From Mycolicibacterium litorale (GTDB taxonomy: Bacteria; Actinomycetota; Actinomycetes; Mycobacteriales; Mycobacteriaceae), in assembly GCF_014218295.1 (NCBI RefSeq), contig NZ_AP023287.1:4340001-4404000 (forward strand): 64,000 nucleotides of DNA. The letters are read 5' to 3'. The position numbers and the translations under genes were made by a program. Positions 35,321 to 43,955 of the stretch are shown piece by piece. A model generated the notes under the pieces. It was not told where the DNA came from. It was given only the letters and a program-made list of their open reading frames with translations, and ran no database searches. Each line of letters opens with the position of its first letter. Position 1 is the stretch's first letter.

Positions 35321-36520
35321 CTACAGCGGGTCGCGGGCGGCCGGACACGACATACAACGCGGCCCACCCCGGCCCGTGCCCAGCTCCGACGCGGCGATCG
35401 GCAGCACCTCGATACCCGAATCAGCCAGTCGCGCATTGGTTTCGGTGTTGCGCTCGTAGGCCGCCACGACACCCGGCGCGAGGGCCAGCGTGTTGTTGCC
35501 GTCGTCCCACTGTTCCCGTTCGGCCGTGACCGGGTCCAGGCCCGTGTCGATGACCCGCAATCGGTCGATGCCCATCGCCTCGGCGGCGGCGGTGACGAAC
35601 GGCGCGGCGTCGTCGATCCGCACGCCGCCCTGCCCGTCGCGGCGGATCGTGAACGCCGACAGCGTGTCCACCACCTGCGGGTACATCACGACCGCGTCGA
35701 CGTCGACCATCGTGCACACGGTGTCGAGGTGCATCTGCGCCCGCTCCTGGGCGATCGGCACGGCGAGCACGGTGTGGGCCAGGTCGTCGTCGAACAGGCT
35801 GCGCGCCAACGCCTCCGCCCCAGCCGGCGTCGTCCGCTCCCCCACACCGACCGCGACCACACCCGGCGCCAGCAGCAGCACGTCGCCACCTTCGACCGGC
35901 GCCGACCGCGACTCGTAGGCCCGGCGCACCCCGAGAAACCGCGGATGGTGGGCGTAGATCAGATCGGTCAGCGACGTCTCCCGCGACCGTGCCGGCAGCG
36001 CCAGCGACGTGATCGCCACGCGCGGGCCGATCCAGAACGACGAGTCGCGCGTGAACAACAGGTTCGGCAGCGGGTCGATCACGAAGTCTCCGCCGTGGTG
36101 CATCCGCCGCACCAGCGACAGGTCGCTCGCGGCGAACGGCAACTCGTTGAACGTCATCCCAGCCACGAGCACATGCGCCAGCTGGGCGGCGTCGAGCGTG
36201 CGTAGATACGCCGAGAGTTCCTGGGCGAGCGGGATTCCCAGTCGCCGGGGATCGACGGCGGCGGCGATGCCGTGCATGCGCGCCGCGCCACTGGCCAGCG
36301 CCTCGGTCAACAGGTCGGCCAGCAGCAGCACCTCGACGCCGCGTGACCGCAGCAGTTCGGCGAACGCGTCGTGTTCGTCCTGTGCGCGGGACACCCACGG
36401 CAACCCGTCGAACAACAGCGCGTCGTTGTTGCGGGGGGTCAACCGCTGCAGCTCGGCGCCGGGGCGGTGCAGGATGGCCACCCGTAACGTGCCGACCTCG
36501 GAATCGCAGCCCAATGTCAC
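35321..36520 (-). CDS. arcA: Arginine deiminase
   Basis: 399 residues. Converts arginine to citrulline and ammonia. Conserved blocks: [49 protein letters not shown] and the C-terminal GGPRCMSCP with the catalytic cysteine near residue 389. The GTG at 36520 is chosen since TACGGT (36528-36533, minus strand) lies exactly 7 nt before it. Ortholog of Rv1001. Divergent from soxR with only 56 bp between starts. No arcB or arcC is adjacent. Confidence 0.95.
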   Translation of the reverse strand: MTLGCDSEVGTLRVAILHRPGAELQRLTPRNNDALLFDGLPWVSRAQDEHDAFAELLRSRGVEVLLLADLLTEALASGAARMHGIAAAVDPRRLGIPLAQELSAYLRTLDAAQLAHVLVAGMTFNELPFAASDLSLVRRMHHGGDFVIDPLPNLLFTRDSSFWIGPRVAITSLALPARSRETSLTDLIYAHHPRFLGVRRAYESRSAPVEGGDVLLLAPGVVAVGVGERTTPAGAEALARSLFDDDLAHTVLAVPIAQERAQMHLDTVCTMVDVDAVVMYPQVVDTLSAFTIRRDGQGGVRIDDAAPFVTAAAEAMGIDRLRVIDTGLDPVTAEREQWDDGNNTLALAPGVVAAYERNTETNARLADSGIEVLPIAASELGTGRGGPRCMSCPAARDPL

Positions 36521-36556
36521 ATCTAGCACCGTAGCGTCATCGCCTCCCGGCCGAGA

Positions 36557-36574
36557 CCTCAAGTATGGTTCAGG
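36557..36574. promoter_or_regulatory. Candidate SoxR box overlapping the soxR -10
   Basis: CCTCAAGTATGGTTCAGG matches the enterobacterial SoxR operator (CCTCAAGTTAACTTGAGG) at 13 of 18 positions, including the whole left half. Inside it TATGGT (36564-36569) is a -10 placed 7 nt before the soxR ATG. It could also influence arcA, whose start is 37 bp away. Confidence 0.6.
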
Positions 36575-36576
36575 TC

Positions 36577-37008
36577 ATGGACGGCCACGAGCTGACCCCG
36601 AGCGAGATGTCGGCCCGCAGCGGCGTCGCGGTCTCGGCGCTGCACTTCTACGAACGCGAGGGGCTCATCACCAGTCGGCGCACCGCGGGCAACCAGCGCC
36701 GCTACGCGCGCGAGACGCTGCGGCGGGTCGCGTTCATCCGGATGTCACAGCGCCTCGGCATCCCGTTGGCCCGCATCCGCGCCGCGCTGGCCACCCTGCC
36801 CACCGACCGGGTGCCCACCAGCAAGGACTGGGCGAGACTCTCCGCGAGCTGGCGCGACGACCTCGACGAGCGGATCATGCACCTGCAGCGGCTGCGCGAC
36901 AACCTCGCCGGCTGCATCGGCTGCGGATGTCTGAGCCTGAAGACCTGCGCGCTGGCCAACCCCGGTGACGTCCTCGCCGGCAGCGGACCGGGACCCGCTC
37001 GCCTCTGA
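36577..37008 (+). CDS. soxR: Redox-sensing MerR-family regulator SoxR
   Basis: 143 residues. N-terminal MerR helix-turn-helix (MSARSGVAVSALHFYEREGLI), a dimerisation helix, and the SoxR 2Fe-2S motif CIGCGCLSLKTC near the C-terminus. In actinobacteria SoxR senses redox-active compounds and often controls a few reductase or transporter genes. The ATG at 36577 is favoured over that at 36565, which lies inside the -10 and operator. Autoregulation is likely. Confidence 0.93.
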   Translation: MDGHELTPSEMSARSGVAVSALHFYEREGLITSRRTAGNQRRYARETLRRVAFIRMSQRLGIPLARIRAALATLPTDRVPTSKDWARLSASWRDDLDERIMHLQRLRDNLAGCIGCGCLSLKTCALANPGDVLAGSGPGPARL

Positions 37009-37041
37009 CTCCTCGAACGCCTGTGCGATACACTCGGGTTC

Positions 37042-37638
37042 ATGGAGCTGGCTCTACAGGGCTCGCTTTTCGAGCACGCGGAGCGCCGCATTCTCGGCAA
37101 CGGCGCATGGCTCGACGTCCGGTCGGGCTGGCTGACCGATGCCGACACCCTCTTCGACGAACTGCGTGAGGTCATCCCGTGGCGCGCCGAGCGCAGGCAG
37201 ATGTACGAGCGGGTGCTGGACGTCCCGCGGCTGCTCAGCTTCCACAACCTCGTCGACGACGAGGCACCCCACCCCAGGCTCAAGCAGATGCGCCGCCGGC
37301 TCAACGACACCTACGGCGGCGAACTCGGCGAACCCTTCACCACCGCCGGCCTCTGCCTCTACCGTGACGGTAACGACAGCGTCGCCTGGCACGGCGACAA
37401 CATCGGCCGCAGCAGCACCGAGGACACGATGGTCGCGATCGTCGGGCTCGGCGCGACCAGGACCTTCGCGCTGCGCCCACGCGGCGGCGGCCCGTCGCTG
37501 CGGATCCAGCACCACCACGGCGATCTGCTGGTGATGGGCGGGTCGTGCCAGCGCACCTGGGAACACGCGATCCCGAAGACGACGCGACCCACCGGCCCTC
37601 GGATCAGCATCCAGTTCCGGCCCTACAACGTCCGCTGA
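37042..37638 (+). CDS. AlkB-like Fe(II)/2-oxoglutarate dioxygenase
   Basis: 198 residues. Probable DNA/RNA alkylation repair dioxygenase. WHGDN near residue 117 gives the HxD iron ligands, WEHAIPK the second histidine, and RISIQFR the 2-oxoglutarate-binding arginine; the nucleotide-recognition lid region PRLLSFHNL is present. TACACT (37029-37034) lies 7 nt before the ATG, a leaderless configuration. Homolog of Rv1000c. Confidence 0.9.
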   Translation: MELALQGSLFEHAERRILGNGAWLDVRSGWLTDADTLFDELREVIPWRAERRQMYERVLDVPRLLSFHNLVDDEAPHPRLKQMRRRLNDTYGGELGEPFTTAGLCLYRDGNDSVAWHGDNIGRSSTEDTMVAIVGLGATRTFALRPRGGGPSLRIQHHHGDLLVMGGSCQRTWEHAIPKTTRPTGPRISIQFRPYNVR

Positions 37639-37645
37639 GCGCGGG

Positions 37646-38314
37646 TCAACCCCGCACGGCGGCGACGGCGTCGACCAGCAACTTCCTGGCGCGCTCGGTG
37701 TCGACCGGCGCGACCGGCTTGTCGGGGATCACCAGCGGGTTCGCCGTCACGATCACCAGGTACGGCCCGAAACGCGCGGTGTAGTTGTACAACTCGCCGG
37801 TGCGGGGAGCACCGGCGACCACGGTCTGCAGAACGCGATGGGTGGCCGCGGTCTGCACACCCTCGATCTGCGGCGCCTCGACCACCTCGACGAGCCCGCG
37901 CAGTGCGGGGCCGCCGAATTCGACCTTCTTGCACGCCTCTCCCGGCTCGGGGAAAGGAACGGGCTCGTTGGTCTCGACGGCCAGCGCTATGAACCGGTTG
38001 CCCTCGCCCTCGGCGGTCGCGGCGGCCATGTTGCCCTTCAACTCCGCCTCGGGCAGCCGGCCTTCGGCGAACGTCGCACACTCGGGCGGCCGAAAGGTCA
38101 AGCCGGGCGGCATCTTCTGCGGTTGCAGCAGTTTGGGGTCGATGCCCGTCGGCGCGATGTCCCGGTACTGGAACTGATCCCCGAACGTCGCCTTCACCTG
38201 CGACACGCGGGCGATGTCCGCGTCGGCGTACTCGGATTCGGGCGCTGAGCCGGAGCCGCATGCGGTGAGCACACCGGCGCAGGCCACGGCGGCTACCGCT
38301 CTTGGGTGCAACAT
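37646..38314 (-). CDS. Lipoprotein, DUF5642-like
   Basis: 222 residues from the ATG at 38314. Signal peptide with lipobox GVLTACGSGS, acylated cysteine near residue 19. The mature part (VKATFGDQFQYRDIAPTGID, PPECATFAEGRLPE) resembles mycobacterial DUF5642 surface lipoproteins. TACATT (38322-38327, minus strand) lies 7 nt before the ATG. It follows a related lipoprotein gene by 21 bp. Function unknown. Confidence 0.8.
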   Translation of the reverse strand: MLHPRAVAAVACAGVLTACGSGSAPESEYADADIARVSQVKATFGDQFQYRDIAPTGIDPKLLQPQKMPPGLTFRPPECATFAEGRLPEAELKGNMAAATAEGEGNRFIALAVETNEPVPFPEPGEACKKVEFGGPALRGLVEVVEAPQIEGVQTAATHRVLQTVVAGAPRTGELYNYTARFGPYLVIVTANPLVIPDKPVAPVDTERARKLLVDAVAAVRG

Positions 38315-38335
38315 CGCCGCCAATGTACCCGCCGC

Positions 38336-38989
38336 TCAGCTCCTCAACGCCGCCACCGTGCGGGTCAACAGGTCCGCGGCGAAATCCGCGTCGAGAGGCG
38401 GGTGCGGCGAGCCGGGATCGGTCACGACGGTGACGTACACCAGGCTCTGACCTTCCCGGGCGACGAAAGTCTGGGCGTGCGAGCGTGTTTCGGTCCCGCC
38501 CTCGACGACCGTGACGGTGTCGGCGACCATCCCGATGACGTCGACCCCGCGCACCGGTGGCGGTTCGACCAGCCGGACGGTGCCCGTCGTCGGCCCCGCC
38601 GTCATCATCCACTCACCGCATTCACCCGGAAGCCCGGGATCGGGCGGCGTCGCCCCTGCCGCCGCGACGGCGTAGACGATCCCACCCGCGCCGGAGGCCG
38701 ACCAGCCGCGCACCGTCTGCGGATCGGACGGCGGGTCGGCGAGCGCACCGCACTGCGGCGGATTCGCCGACCAGTCCGGGCCGTACCCCCACTGGGCGAG
38801 CGGGGCGACGCGTCCGCGAACGTCGGCGACCTCGTAGTCCGGGGGCAGTTCGTAGCGGGCGCGGTCGATGCGCGACGGGTCGATGGGGCCGGCCGCTTCG
38901 GTGGTCGACGGTGCGGGTGCGGGGGCCGGCGGTGGACCGCAGGCGGCCAGGCTCAGAGCGGCGGCCACACCGGCCGCGAAGCGGCGCAC
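38336..38989 (-). CDS. Proline-rich lipoprotein, paralog of the downstream gene
   Basis: 217 residues from the GTG at 38989. Lipobox ALSLAACGPPP, then a Pro/Ala linker, then a domain (RARYELPPDYEVADVRGRV, NPPQCGALADPP) that resembles the next gene in layout: two cysteines and a conserved VAREGQSLVYVTVV strand. Probably a tandem duplication. Envelope location inferred; role unknown. Confidence 0.75.
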   Translation of the reverse strand: MRRFAAGVAAALSLAACGPPPAPAPAPSTTEAAGPIDPSRIDRARYELPPDYEVADVRGRVAPLAQWGYGPDWSANPPQCGALADPPSDPQTVRGWSASGAGGIVYAVAAAGATPPDPGLPGECGEWMMTAGPTTGTVRLVEPPPVRGVDVIGMVADTVTVVEGGTETRSHAQTFVAREGQSLVYVTVVTDPGSPHPPLDADFAADLLTRTVAALRS

Positions 38990-39024
38990 GTCGCGTTGAT
39001 ATCACAACGCGCGCCCCGCATCGG

Positions 39025-40527
39025 TCAGGCGGCGTCCGGGTCGCTTTCCGAGGCGGACTCCGGGGCGTCGTCTGCTGCGCCGCCTGCCGGTTCCTGCGTC
39101 TGCTCGCGCTGACCGGTGAAACGATCGATCAACCTCTTGAGCGGACGGCGTTGGGCGGGCGCCTCGGACGAGCTGTCACCGCGCGGCGGGACGAGGTTGC
39201 GCAGGATGTTCGTCCGCGGACGGTCGACCGGCGTCACCGGTGGCGTGTCGGCGGCTTTCTCGGCGACCTCGTCGGTGTCGGCCGGCGCCGGGTCGGTGGC
39301 CTCCGTCGACGGCGTCGTACGTGCGGACTCAGGTTGCGGCGGCGCCAGCGGCTCGCCGAGTTCCTCACCGCCCACGCCGTACGGGCTCGTCACCGGGGCG
39401 GTGCCGAAGGGCCGGAACTCCGGATCCCCGGCCGCCTCCGCAGCGCCGTCGTCGAGACCGGTCGGGATCGCCACCACCAGGTTGGTGACGCCGGTGATGG
39501 GATTGACCAGCGGGATGAGGCGGGCCCGCGTCGGGGTGCCGACATGGTCGGGGTCCCGGTCGTAGCCCAGTTCGACGATGACGCGCAGCGGCGCGTCGAG
39601 TGCGGTCAGCATCGGTGACGGCACCCCGAGCTGTTCCAGCGGCATCAGCAGCGGCAACCGTTCGCTGGGGATCAAGTAGTAGGTGGTGTCCCCCTCGGCG
39701 CCCTGCTTCAGCGGGGTGCCGACGCCTGCGCTCCAGTAGTCGCCGTGCAGGTAGTAGATGCCGAGCAGGGCGTTGGCCGTGGCCGCCATGTTCATCGGAT
39801 ACACCGGGAAGTCGGCCCACCCGTCGTACTGGCGGGCGATGTCGACGGTGGTGAAGTCGCCGTCCGTCGGCGTCGAGCCGTTGAAGGTGACGTCGAGCAT
39901 CGGGATGTGCATACCGTCGAAACGCTGCATGACGCCACCGTTGGGTCGGTTGGGGTTGGCGAGCAGGACAAAGCTGACATCCGGGACCGGCTGCCCGTTC
40001 CGGGCTCGCTCGATCAGCCTTCGCTTCTCCATCGTCGCGATGACCGCGCTCTGGGAGTAGCCGTGCACCACGAACGGCGACTCGAACTGCTGCGGCGGCG
40101 TCGCCGTGTCGGGATCTCCCGGCACGGTCCGCGCCACGCACGGCGAGCCCTGCACACAGGCGTCGAGGTTCTCCAGCCCCGCGTCGAGCGAGTCGTTGAA
40201 CGTCATGGTGCCGAAGACGGGGCCGAACTCCTCAGGCGTGTGGACCGCGACGCCCTCGTACTCGGCGAGGGGATCGTCACCGCGGACAGCCGCGCTCGGC
40301 ACCACGTACACCCTGATCGCGTCGTCGACGTAGTCGTCGACGAAGGCGGGATCCTCGGCGTACGTGCCGTCGGGGGCGATCAGGGGATGTTGCGTTCCGC
40401 CCATCGTCAGCACCGTGACGGCGAGCAGTTGGACCGCGGACGCCAGCGTCAGCGACCAACCGATTGCCAGCACTCCGGAAATCACGCCGATGACGACGAA
40501 CAGCGAACGCACAGAACCGCGAACCAT
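39025..40527 (-). CDS. PE-PPE-domain alpha/beta hydrolase without PE or PPE domain
   Basis: 500 residues. N-terminal membrane anchor or signal (LFVVIGVISGVLAIGWSLTLASAV), then a PE-PPE (PF08237-type) serine hydrolase domain with the elbow VHGYSQSAVIA near residue 158. The C-terminal 150 residues are a low-complexity Pro/Ala/Glu tail. The ATG at 40527 follows GGGGGAG. The family relates to cutinase/esterase folds; probably a cell-surface esterase or acyltransferase. Substrate unknown. Confidence 0.85.
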   Translation of the reverse strand: MVRGSVRSLFVVIGVISGVLAIGWSLTLASAVQLLAVTVLTMGGTQHPLIAPDGTYAEDPAFVDDYVDDAIRVYVVPSAAVRGDDPLAEYEGVAVHTPEEFGPVFGTMTFNDSLDAGLENLDACVQGSPCVARTVPGDPDTATPPQQFESPFVVHGYSQSAVIATMEKRRLIERARNGQPVPDVSFVLLANPNRPNGGVMQRFDGMHIPMLDVTFNGSTPTDGDFTTVDIARQYDGWADFPVYPMNMAATANALLGIYYLHGDYWSAGVGTPLKQGAEGDTTYYLIPSERLPLLMPLEQLGVPSPMLTALDAPLRVIVELGYDRDPDHVGTPTRARLIPLVNPITGVTNLVVAIPTGLDDGAAEAAGDPEFRPFGTAPVTSPYGVGGEELGEPLAPPQPESARTTPSTEATDPAPADTDEVAEKAADTPPVTPVDRPRTNILRNLVPPRGDSSSEAPAQRRPLKRLIDRFTGQREQTQEPAGGAADDAPESASESDPDAA

Positions 40528-40760
40528 TGCACTCCCCCAAGGATTGACAGCAAGCCGGCCTACCTTGAGCCCACTTCCCCCTGGTGGAGCCGCACGGCGT
40601 GCCACATGCAGTTTGGCAAAGTGGCTGAGAAAATCACAGGAAATGTTGTTGCCCGCAAGCAACTCGTTACGATGGCAACGACAGCACCGGCCCGGACCAG
40701 CGCCAGCAACGATATGAGGCCGGAAAACCTGGTTTCGCTATCCGGCCAGCGCCAGGTCCG

Positions 40761-41585
40761 TCAGCCCGCGCGTGACACCGCCGACGCCTCGGCGACCTGC
40801 TCGGGCGTTGGCCGAACCCCGGTGTACCGCTCGAACTGCTCGGCCGCCTGCAGCGCGACGACTTCCGCGCCGGTGATCACGCCGACCCCCGCCGCACGCG
40901 CCGCGACGATCAGCGGCGTCTCGGCGGGGGTGGCGACGACGTCGAACACCGTGCCCGCCTGCGCGATCGCCTCCGCGCCGAACGCCTGCTCGCCTTCCTC
41001 CGGTCCACCTGCCATCCCGATCGGGGTGACGTTGACCAGCACCGCCGCCGTGCGTGCTCCGACCTCGGCGGCGTAGCCGTAGCCGAGCCGGTCGGCCAGG
41101 GCCCGGCCCGTGCGGGCGTTGCGCGCCACGACCGTCCCGGTCCCGAAGCCGCGATCGCGGAACGCGGCACCCACGGCGGACGCCATCCCTCCGCTGCCCC
41201 GGATCAGCACCGGCCCAGCGGGATCCAGGGCGTACTGGTCGATGAGGCGCTGGACGGCGAGGTAGTCGGTGTTGGAGGCGGTCAGGTGGCCGTCGTCGTT
41301 GACGATCGTGTTGACCGCCTCGATGACCCGCGCCGACGGTTCGACGTCGTCGACCAGGTCCAGCACGTCGCGTTTGAACGGCATCGACACCGAGCAGCCT
41401 CGGATGCCCAGTGCCCGCACCCCGCCGATCGCTGCGCCGATGTCGGTGGTCGTGAACGCCTTGTAGAGGAAGTCGAGGCCGAGCACCTCGTAGAGGTGGT
41501 TGTGGAAGCGGGTGCCGATGTTGCTGGGGCGGCCGGCCAGGGAGATGCACAGCCGGGTGTCCTTGCTCAGCGGCGGACGACCCAT
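40761..41585 (-). CDS. Shikimate 5-dehydrogenase-like protein
   Basis: 274 residues. CISLAGRPSNIGTRFHNHLYEVLGL, SVSMPFKRDV (catalytic lysine) and ASNTDYLAVQ (catalytic aspartate) correspond to AroE, with an NAD(P) loop IRGSGGMASAVGAAF. It differs from true AroE at the N-terminus, so it may be an AroE-like paralog. The ATG overlaps the stop of the upstream acetyltransferase by 1 nt (TGATG), so the two are co-translated. Confidence 0.85.
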   Translation of the reverse strand: MGRPPLSKDTRLCISLAGRPSNIGTRFHNHLYEVLGLDFLYKAFTTTDIGAAIGGVRALGIRGCSVSMPFKRDVLDLVDDVEPSARVIEAVNTIVNDDGHLTASNTDYLAVQRLIDQYALDPAGPVLIRGSGGMASAVGAAFRDRGFGTGTVVARNARTGRALADRLGYGYAAEVGARTAAVLVNVTPIGMAGGPEEGEQAFGAEAIAQAGTVFDVVATPAETPLIVAARAAGVGVITGAEVVALQAAEQFERYTGVRPTPEQVAEASAVSRAG

Positions 41586-42574
41586 CAGCCGACGGCCCGG
41601 ATCACCTGGCGGGTGACGTCGCGGATGCGGGCGGTCAGTTCCGGCGGGAAGGGCAGGGTGGCGGGGTCGGGGACGTCGACGACGGTGGTGACCACGCCGA
41701 GGTCCTCGCGGTGCCACTTCGCCCCGAACCGGTCGAGGATCCTGCGCATCGCATAGTTGTCGGTCAGCACCCGAGCGGTGAAATGGCGCACCCCGTCGTA
41801 TCGCGCCGCGACCACGAGCGCGTCCATCAGCAGGGTGCCGATGCCACGGCCCTGGTAGTCGTCACCCACGGTGAACGCCACCTCGGCGGTGGTGGGGTCG
41901 GCTTCGTCGCGGACGAATCGGGCGTCGGCGACCACCGGACCGTGGGCGCCGTCGGTCATCACCCACACGAAGTGGTCGGCGTAGTCGACTTCGAAGAGGT
42001 AGGCCATCAGCCGCGGGGTGGGTTTGCGGGCGGACTGGAACCGCCGGTAGAGCGTCTCGCTCGAGAATTCGACGGGCCCGTTGATGGTGCGCTCGTTGTC
42101 ACCGGGAAGCACCGGCCGCAGGTGGAACTCGGTGCCGTCGCGCACCCGCATCGGAATGGGCGCGACGAACGCCGCCAACCGTTGGCGCGCGAGGCGGACG
42201 AGTTTGGTCATCATGCCCGGCACCTCGAGCATGGTGGCGAACGCCTCGTGCGCACCGACCCAGCCGGTCACCTCGTCGAGTGCGATCACGGTGGCCGTGC
42301 GCGTGGTCTCACGCATCAGCGCGATCTCGCCGACGATCATGCCGTGATGGACATCGACGACCGCGTGCAGGCCTTCGGCGCCGGTGTGGCTGACCTGGAC
42401 CCGCCCCGAACCGATCAGCAGGAACGACACGGCGTGTTCGCCCTGGCGCATGAGGATCTCGCCGGGCGCCGCGGTCAGCGGCCGCAGCTGTGCCGCCAGC
42501 GGCTCCAGGTTCTGTTCGGAGCAGCCGGCGAAGAAGTCCAGCGCCGCGAGCTCATCTGCGCGGGCGGCAGTCAC
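41585..42574 (-). CDS. Cyclic-AMP-regulated protein lysine acetyltransferase (KATmt/Pat type)
   Basis: 329 residues: a cyclic-nucleotide-binding domain (residues about 10-140, GEILMRQGEHAVSFLLIGSG, GMIVGEIALMRETTRTATVIA) fused to a GNAT domain (about 150-329, VGDDYQGRGIGTLLMDALV). This is the Rv0998-type fusion that acetylates acyl-CoA synthetases under cAMP control. GTG at 42574 is chosen with GAAAGG about 9 nt upstream; the GTG three codons earlier is possible. Operonic with the shikimate-dehydrogenase-like gene. Confidence 0.93.
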   Translation of the reverse strand: MTAARADELAALDFFAGCSEQNLEPLAAQLRPLTAAPGEILMRQGEHAVSFLLIGSGRVQVSHTGAEGLHAVVDVHHGMIVGEIALMRETTRTATVIALDEVTGWVGAHEAFATMLEVPGMMTKLVRLARQRLAAFVAPIPMRVRDGTEFHLRPVLPGDNERTINGPVEFSSETLYRRFQSARKPTPRLMAYLFEVDYADHFVWVMTDGAHGPVVADARFVRDEADPTTAEVAFTVGDDYQGRGIGTLLMDALVVAARYDGVRHFTARVLTDNYAMRRILDRFGAKWHREDLGVVTTVVDVPDPATLPFPPELTARIRDVTRQVIRAVG

Positions 42575-42663
42575 ACCGGCCACCCTTTCGAGGCTACGGC
42601 GCGTCCGGCGGACCCGGCAAGGAACGGCGGGGGCGCATCGGTGACGTCCTGGCCACAACGAAA

Positions 42664-42698
42664 AGCGCCCGGTGTCCGTCGTAACGGAACCGGGCGCT
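42664..42698 (-). terminator. Intrinsic terminator after the small secreted protein gene
   Basis: AGCGCCCGGT (42664-42673) pairs perfectly with ACCGGGCGCT (42689-42698), and TCCGT/ACGGA extends the stem to 15 bp with one bulged base and a CGTA loop. Read on the minus strand it is followed by TTTTCGTT. It lies 32 bp after the stop at 42731. Confidence 0.8.
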
Positions 42699-42730
42699 GT
42701 TCGGGTGATTCGGAAGCGGCTGGGCCGCGG

Positions 42731-43108
42731 TCACCAATCCCAGATCGGCGCGCCGGGGCCGCCGAACGGACCGAAGTCGATGTAGGTGCCGATGCCACCG
42801 GTGATGGACGGAACGGCACGCAGCGAGTCCTTGGACTCACCGCCGGACGGGGCGAGGGGTGCGCCGACATCGGCGGCACGCACCTCGGACGGGCCGGCGT
42901 TCACGACGCCGGGATCGGCGACGCGGATGCCCTCCTCGGCGACGGGGAATGCGGACGGTGCGGCCGGGTCGGCCTCGATGTCCTCGACGTCAGCGCCGGC
43001 GGTACCGGCTCCGAACGCCAGGAAGGCTCCCGTGACGGCGAGCGCACCAAATCCCATAATGCCCAGCTTCTTCGTTTTGCGGACGAGGGCTTCGGCGTGT
43101 TCGGCCAT
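42731..43108 (-). CDS. Small secreted protein of unknown function
   Basis: 125 residues from the ATG at 43108, preceded by GGGGAGG. Residues about 14-40 form a signal peptide (GIMGFGALAVTGAFLAFG, then AGTAGADV with an AGA-type cleavage site). The mature part is acidic and proline-rich and ends in aromatic-rich GAPIWDW. No recognised domain. Upstream, CGGGAT/ATCCCG (about 43128-43142) is a small palindrome. It is the last chromosomal gene before the prophage. Confidence 0.75.
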   Translation of the reverse strand: MAEHAEALVRKTKKLGIMGFGALAVTGAFLAFGAGTAGADVEDIEADPAAPSAFPVAEEGIRVADPGVVNAGPSEVRAADVGAPLAPSGGESKDSLRAVPSITGGIGTYIDFGPFGGPGAPIWDW

Positions 43109-43263
43109 CTGCCTCCCCTTTCTCTGCGGGATCGCATCCCGATCGTTGACGTCAGCGCGCCAGGGAAGATTATCAGGGCGGAGGACCCCGCGCACCCGCA
43201 CGGGAGTACCAGATCCTGTGAATTCTCGCGGCAGGTTTCCGCATCGAAACGATGTCGATGTGC

Positions 43264-43281
43264 GGGCCGCCGAAGCGGCCC
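43264..43281 (-). terminator. UUCG-loop terminator of the disrupted tRNA-Ala locus
   Basis: GGGCCGC and GCGGCCC (43264-43270, 43275-43281) form a 7-bp stem with a TTCG loop on the minus strand, a few bases past the tRNA-Ala 3' fragment. This is where the terminator of the intact tRNA would be. No U-run is present. Confidence 0.55.
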
Positions 43282-43285
43282 CATC

Positions 43286-43307
43286 TGTGGAGCTAAGGGG
43301 AATCGAA
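43286..43307 (-). other. Prophage attachment site (attL-side core): 3' end of tRNA-Ala
   Basis: The minus strand reads TTCGATTCCCCTTAGCTCCA, the T-loop, T-stem 3' strand and acceptor 3' strand of a tRNA-Ala, but the rest of the tRNA is missing: the upstream sequence (AAGGCT) does not pair as a T-stem. Loss of the 5' part at this point is what integration into a tRNA 3' end produces. Phage Ms6 is known to use a tRNA-Ala site. The matching core and the complete tRNA should lie right of the window. Confidence 0.75.
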
Positions 43308-43462
43308 AGCCTTAGCTTACCTGCAGAAATATGCCCTGACCTGCGCCGCGTGTGATTTGACCCTAACATGAGGGCGTTCCCTCACCTGCGGGTATGCCTC
43401 GCTGTGTTCCGCCACGGAACAGCAAACAACCGCCCCCTACGTCGGCCCTGGCCGTTACCATC

Positions 43463-43474
43463 CCCCCATGGGGG
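43463..43474 (-). terminator. Possible terminator after the HTH gene
   Basis: CCCCCATGGGGG is a perfect 12-bp palindrome 11 bp beyond the HTH gene stop. It can fold with a 4-nt CATG loop. No U-tract follows, so termination is uncertain. Confidence 0.3.
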
Positions 43475-43485
43475 AGCCGCCCGCC

Positions 43486-43662
43486 CTACTTGCTCCGCTG
43501 CTTCATCCAGGAGTCGATGGTTTGGGGTAGCCAGCCCTGGACGCGACCGATCTTCGCGTCGGGTTTCGGGAAGCGTCCCGGCACCTTCACGTACGCCTTG
43601 ACGGTGTTGCGGGATAGTCCTGCCCGTTCAGCGGCTTCGGTGATGCTGAGGTATCGCTTCAC
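43486..43662 (-). CDS. Small helix-turn-helix protein, excisionase-like
   Basis: 58 residues: YLSITEAAERAGLSRNTVKAYVK is a MerR/excisionase-type winged helix-turn-helix, followed by FPKPDAKIGRVQGWLPQTIDSW, which is typical of AlpA/Xis-like DNA-binding proteins. The GTG at 43662 lies 6 nt after TATGAT (43669-43674), a leaderless start; the longer frame to 43722 has no ribosome site. Position next to the attachment core supports an excision-control role, but no integrase is visible to pair with it. Confidence 0.65.
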   Translation of the reverse strand: MKRYLSITEAAERAGLSRNTVKAYVKVPGRFPKPDAKIGRVQGWLPQTIDSWMKQRSK

Positions 43663-43735
43663 GCGCCCATCATAACCCACGCGGGTGCGCCCTTTTGGGT
43701 GTAGTATGGGAGCATGCAGCAAAAGGAGGATCGGC

Positions 43736-43955
43736 GTGGCTAGGCCAGCAGAAGACGATCTGTCGCTTGCTCCCGTGACGAATGTCGACTACGGCGACGG
43801 AGATCCGGTGCGGCAACGCCTACGTGAACCTTTACCTCGGCAGCTTCGCCTTCGTCCGCATCCGAGATAACGAGGTCAAGGTCCCGGAGATCCCCGCACT
43901 TATCAAAGCGCTAGAGGCCGCATACGCGGCTGCTCAATTGCAGGAGCAACGGTGA
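43736..43955 (+). pseudogene. Small phage protein gene, apparently frameshifted
   Basis: A strong site AAAGGAGGA precedes the GTG at 43736. That frame reads MARPAEDDLSLAPVTNVDYGDGDP and then becomes arginine-rich nonsense to 43870. In the next frame, just where it degrades, a natural sequence begins: CGNAYVNLYLGSFAFVRIRD and onward to the TGA at 43955. Removing one G from CCGGTG (43805-43810) fuses them into a 72-residue protein. The alternative is two overlapping genes, the second starting at the ATG at 43782 without a ribosome site. The stop overlaps the next GTG (GTGA). Confidence 0.5.

Noticed and set aside
43300..43325. IdeR-like iron box (AGGTAAGCTAAGG) upstream of the small secreted protein gene
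   Set aside because: Poor match to the 19-bp palindrome, and the sequence overlaps the tRNA fragment and phage side of the attachment core.
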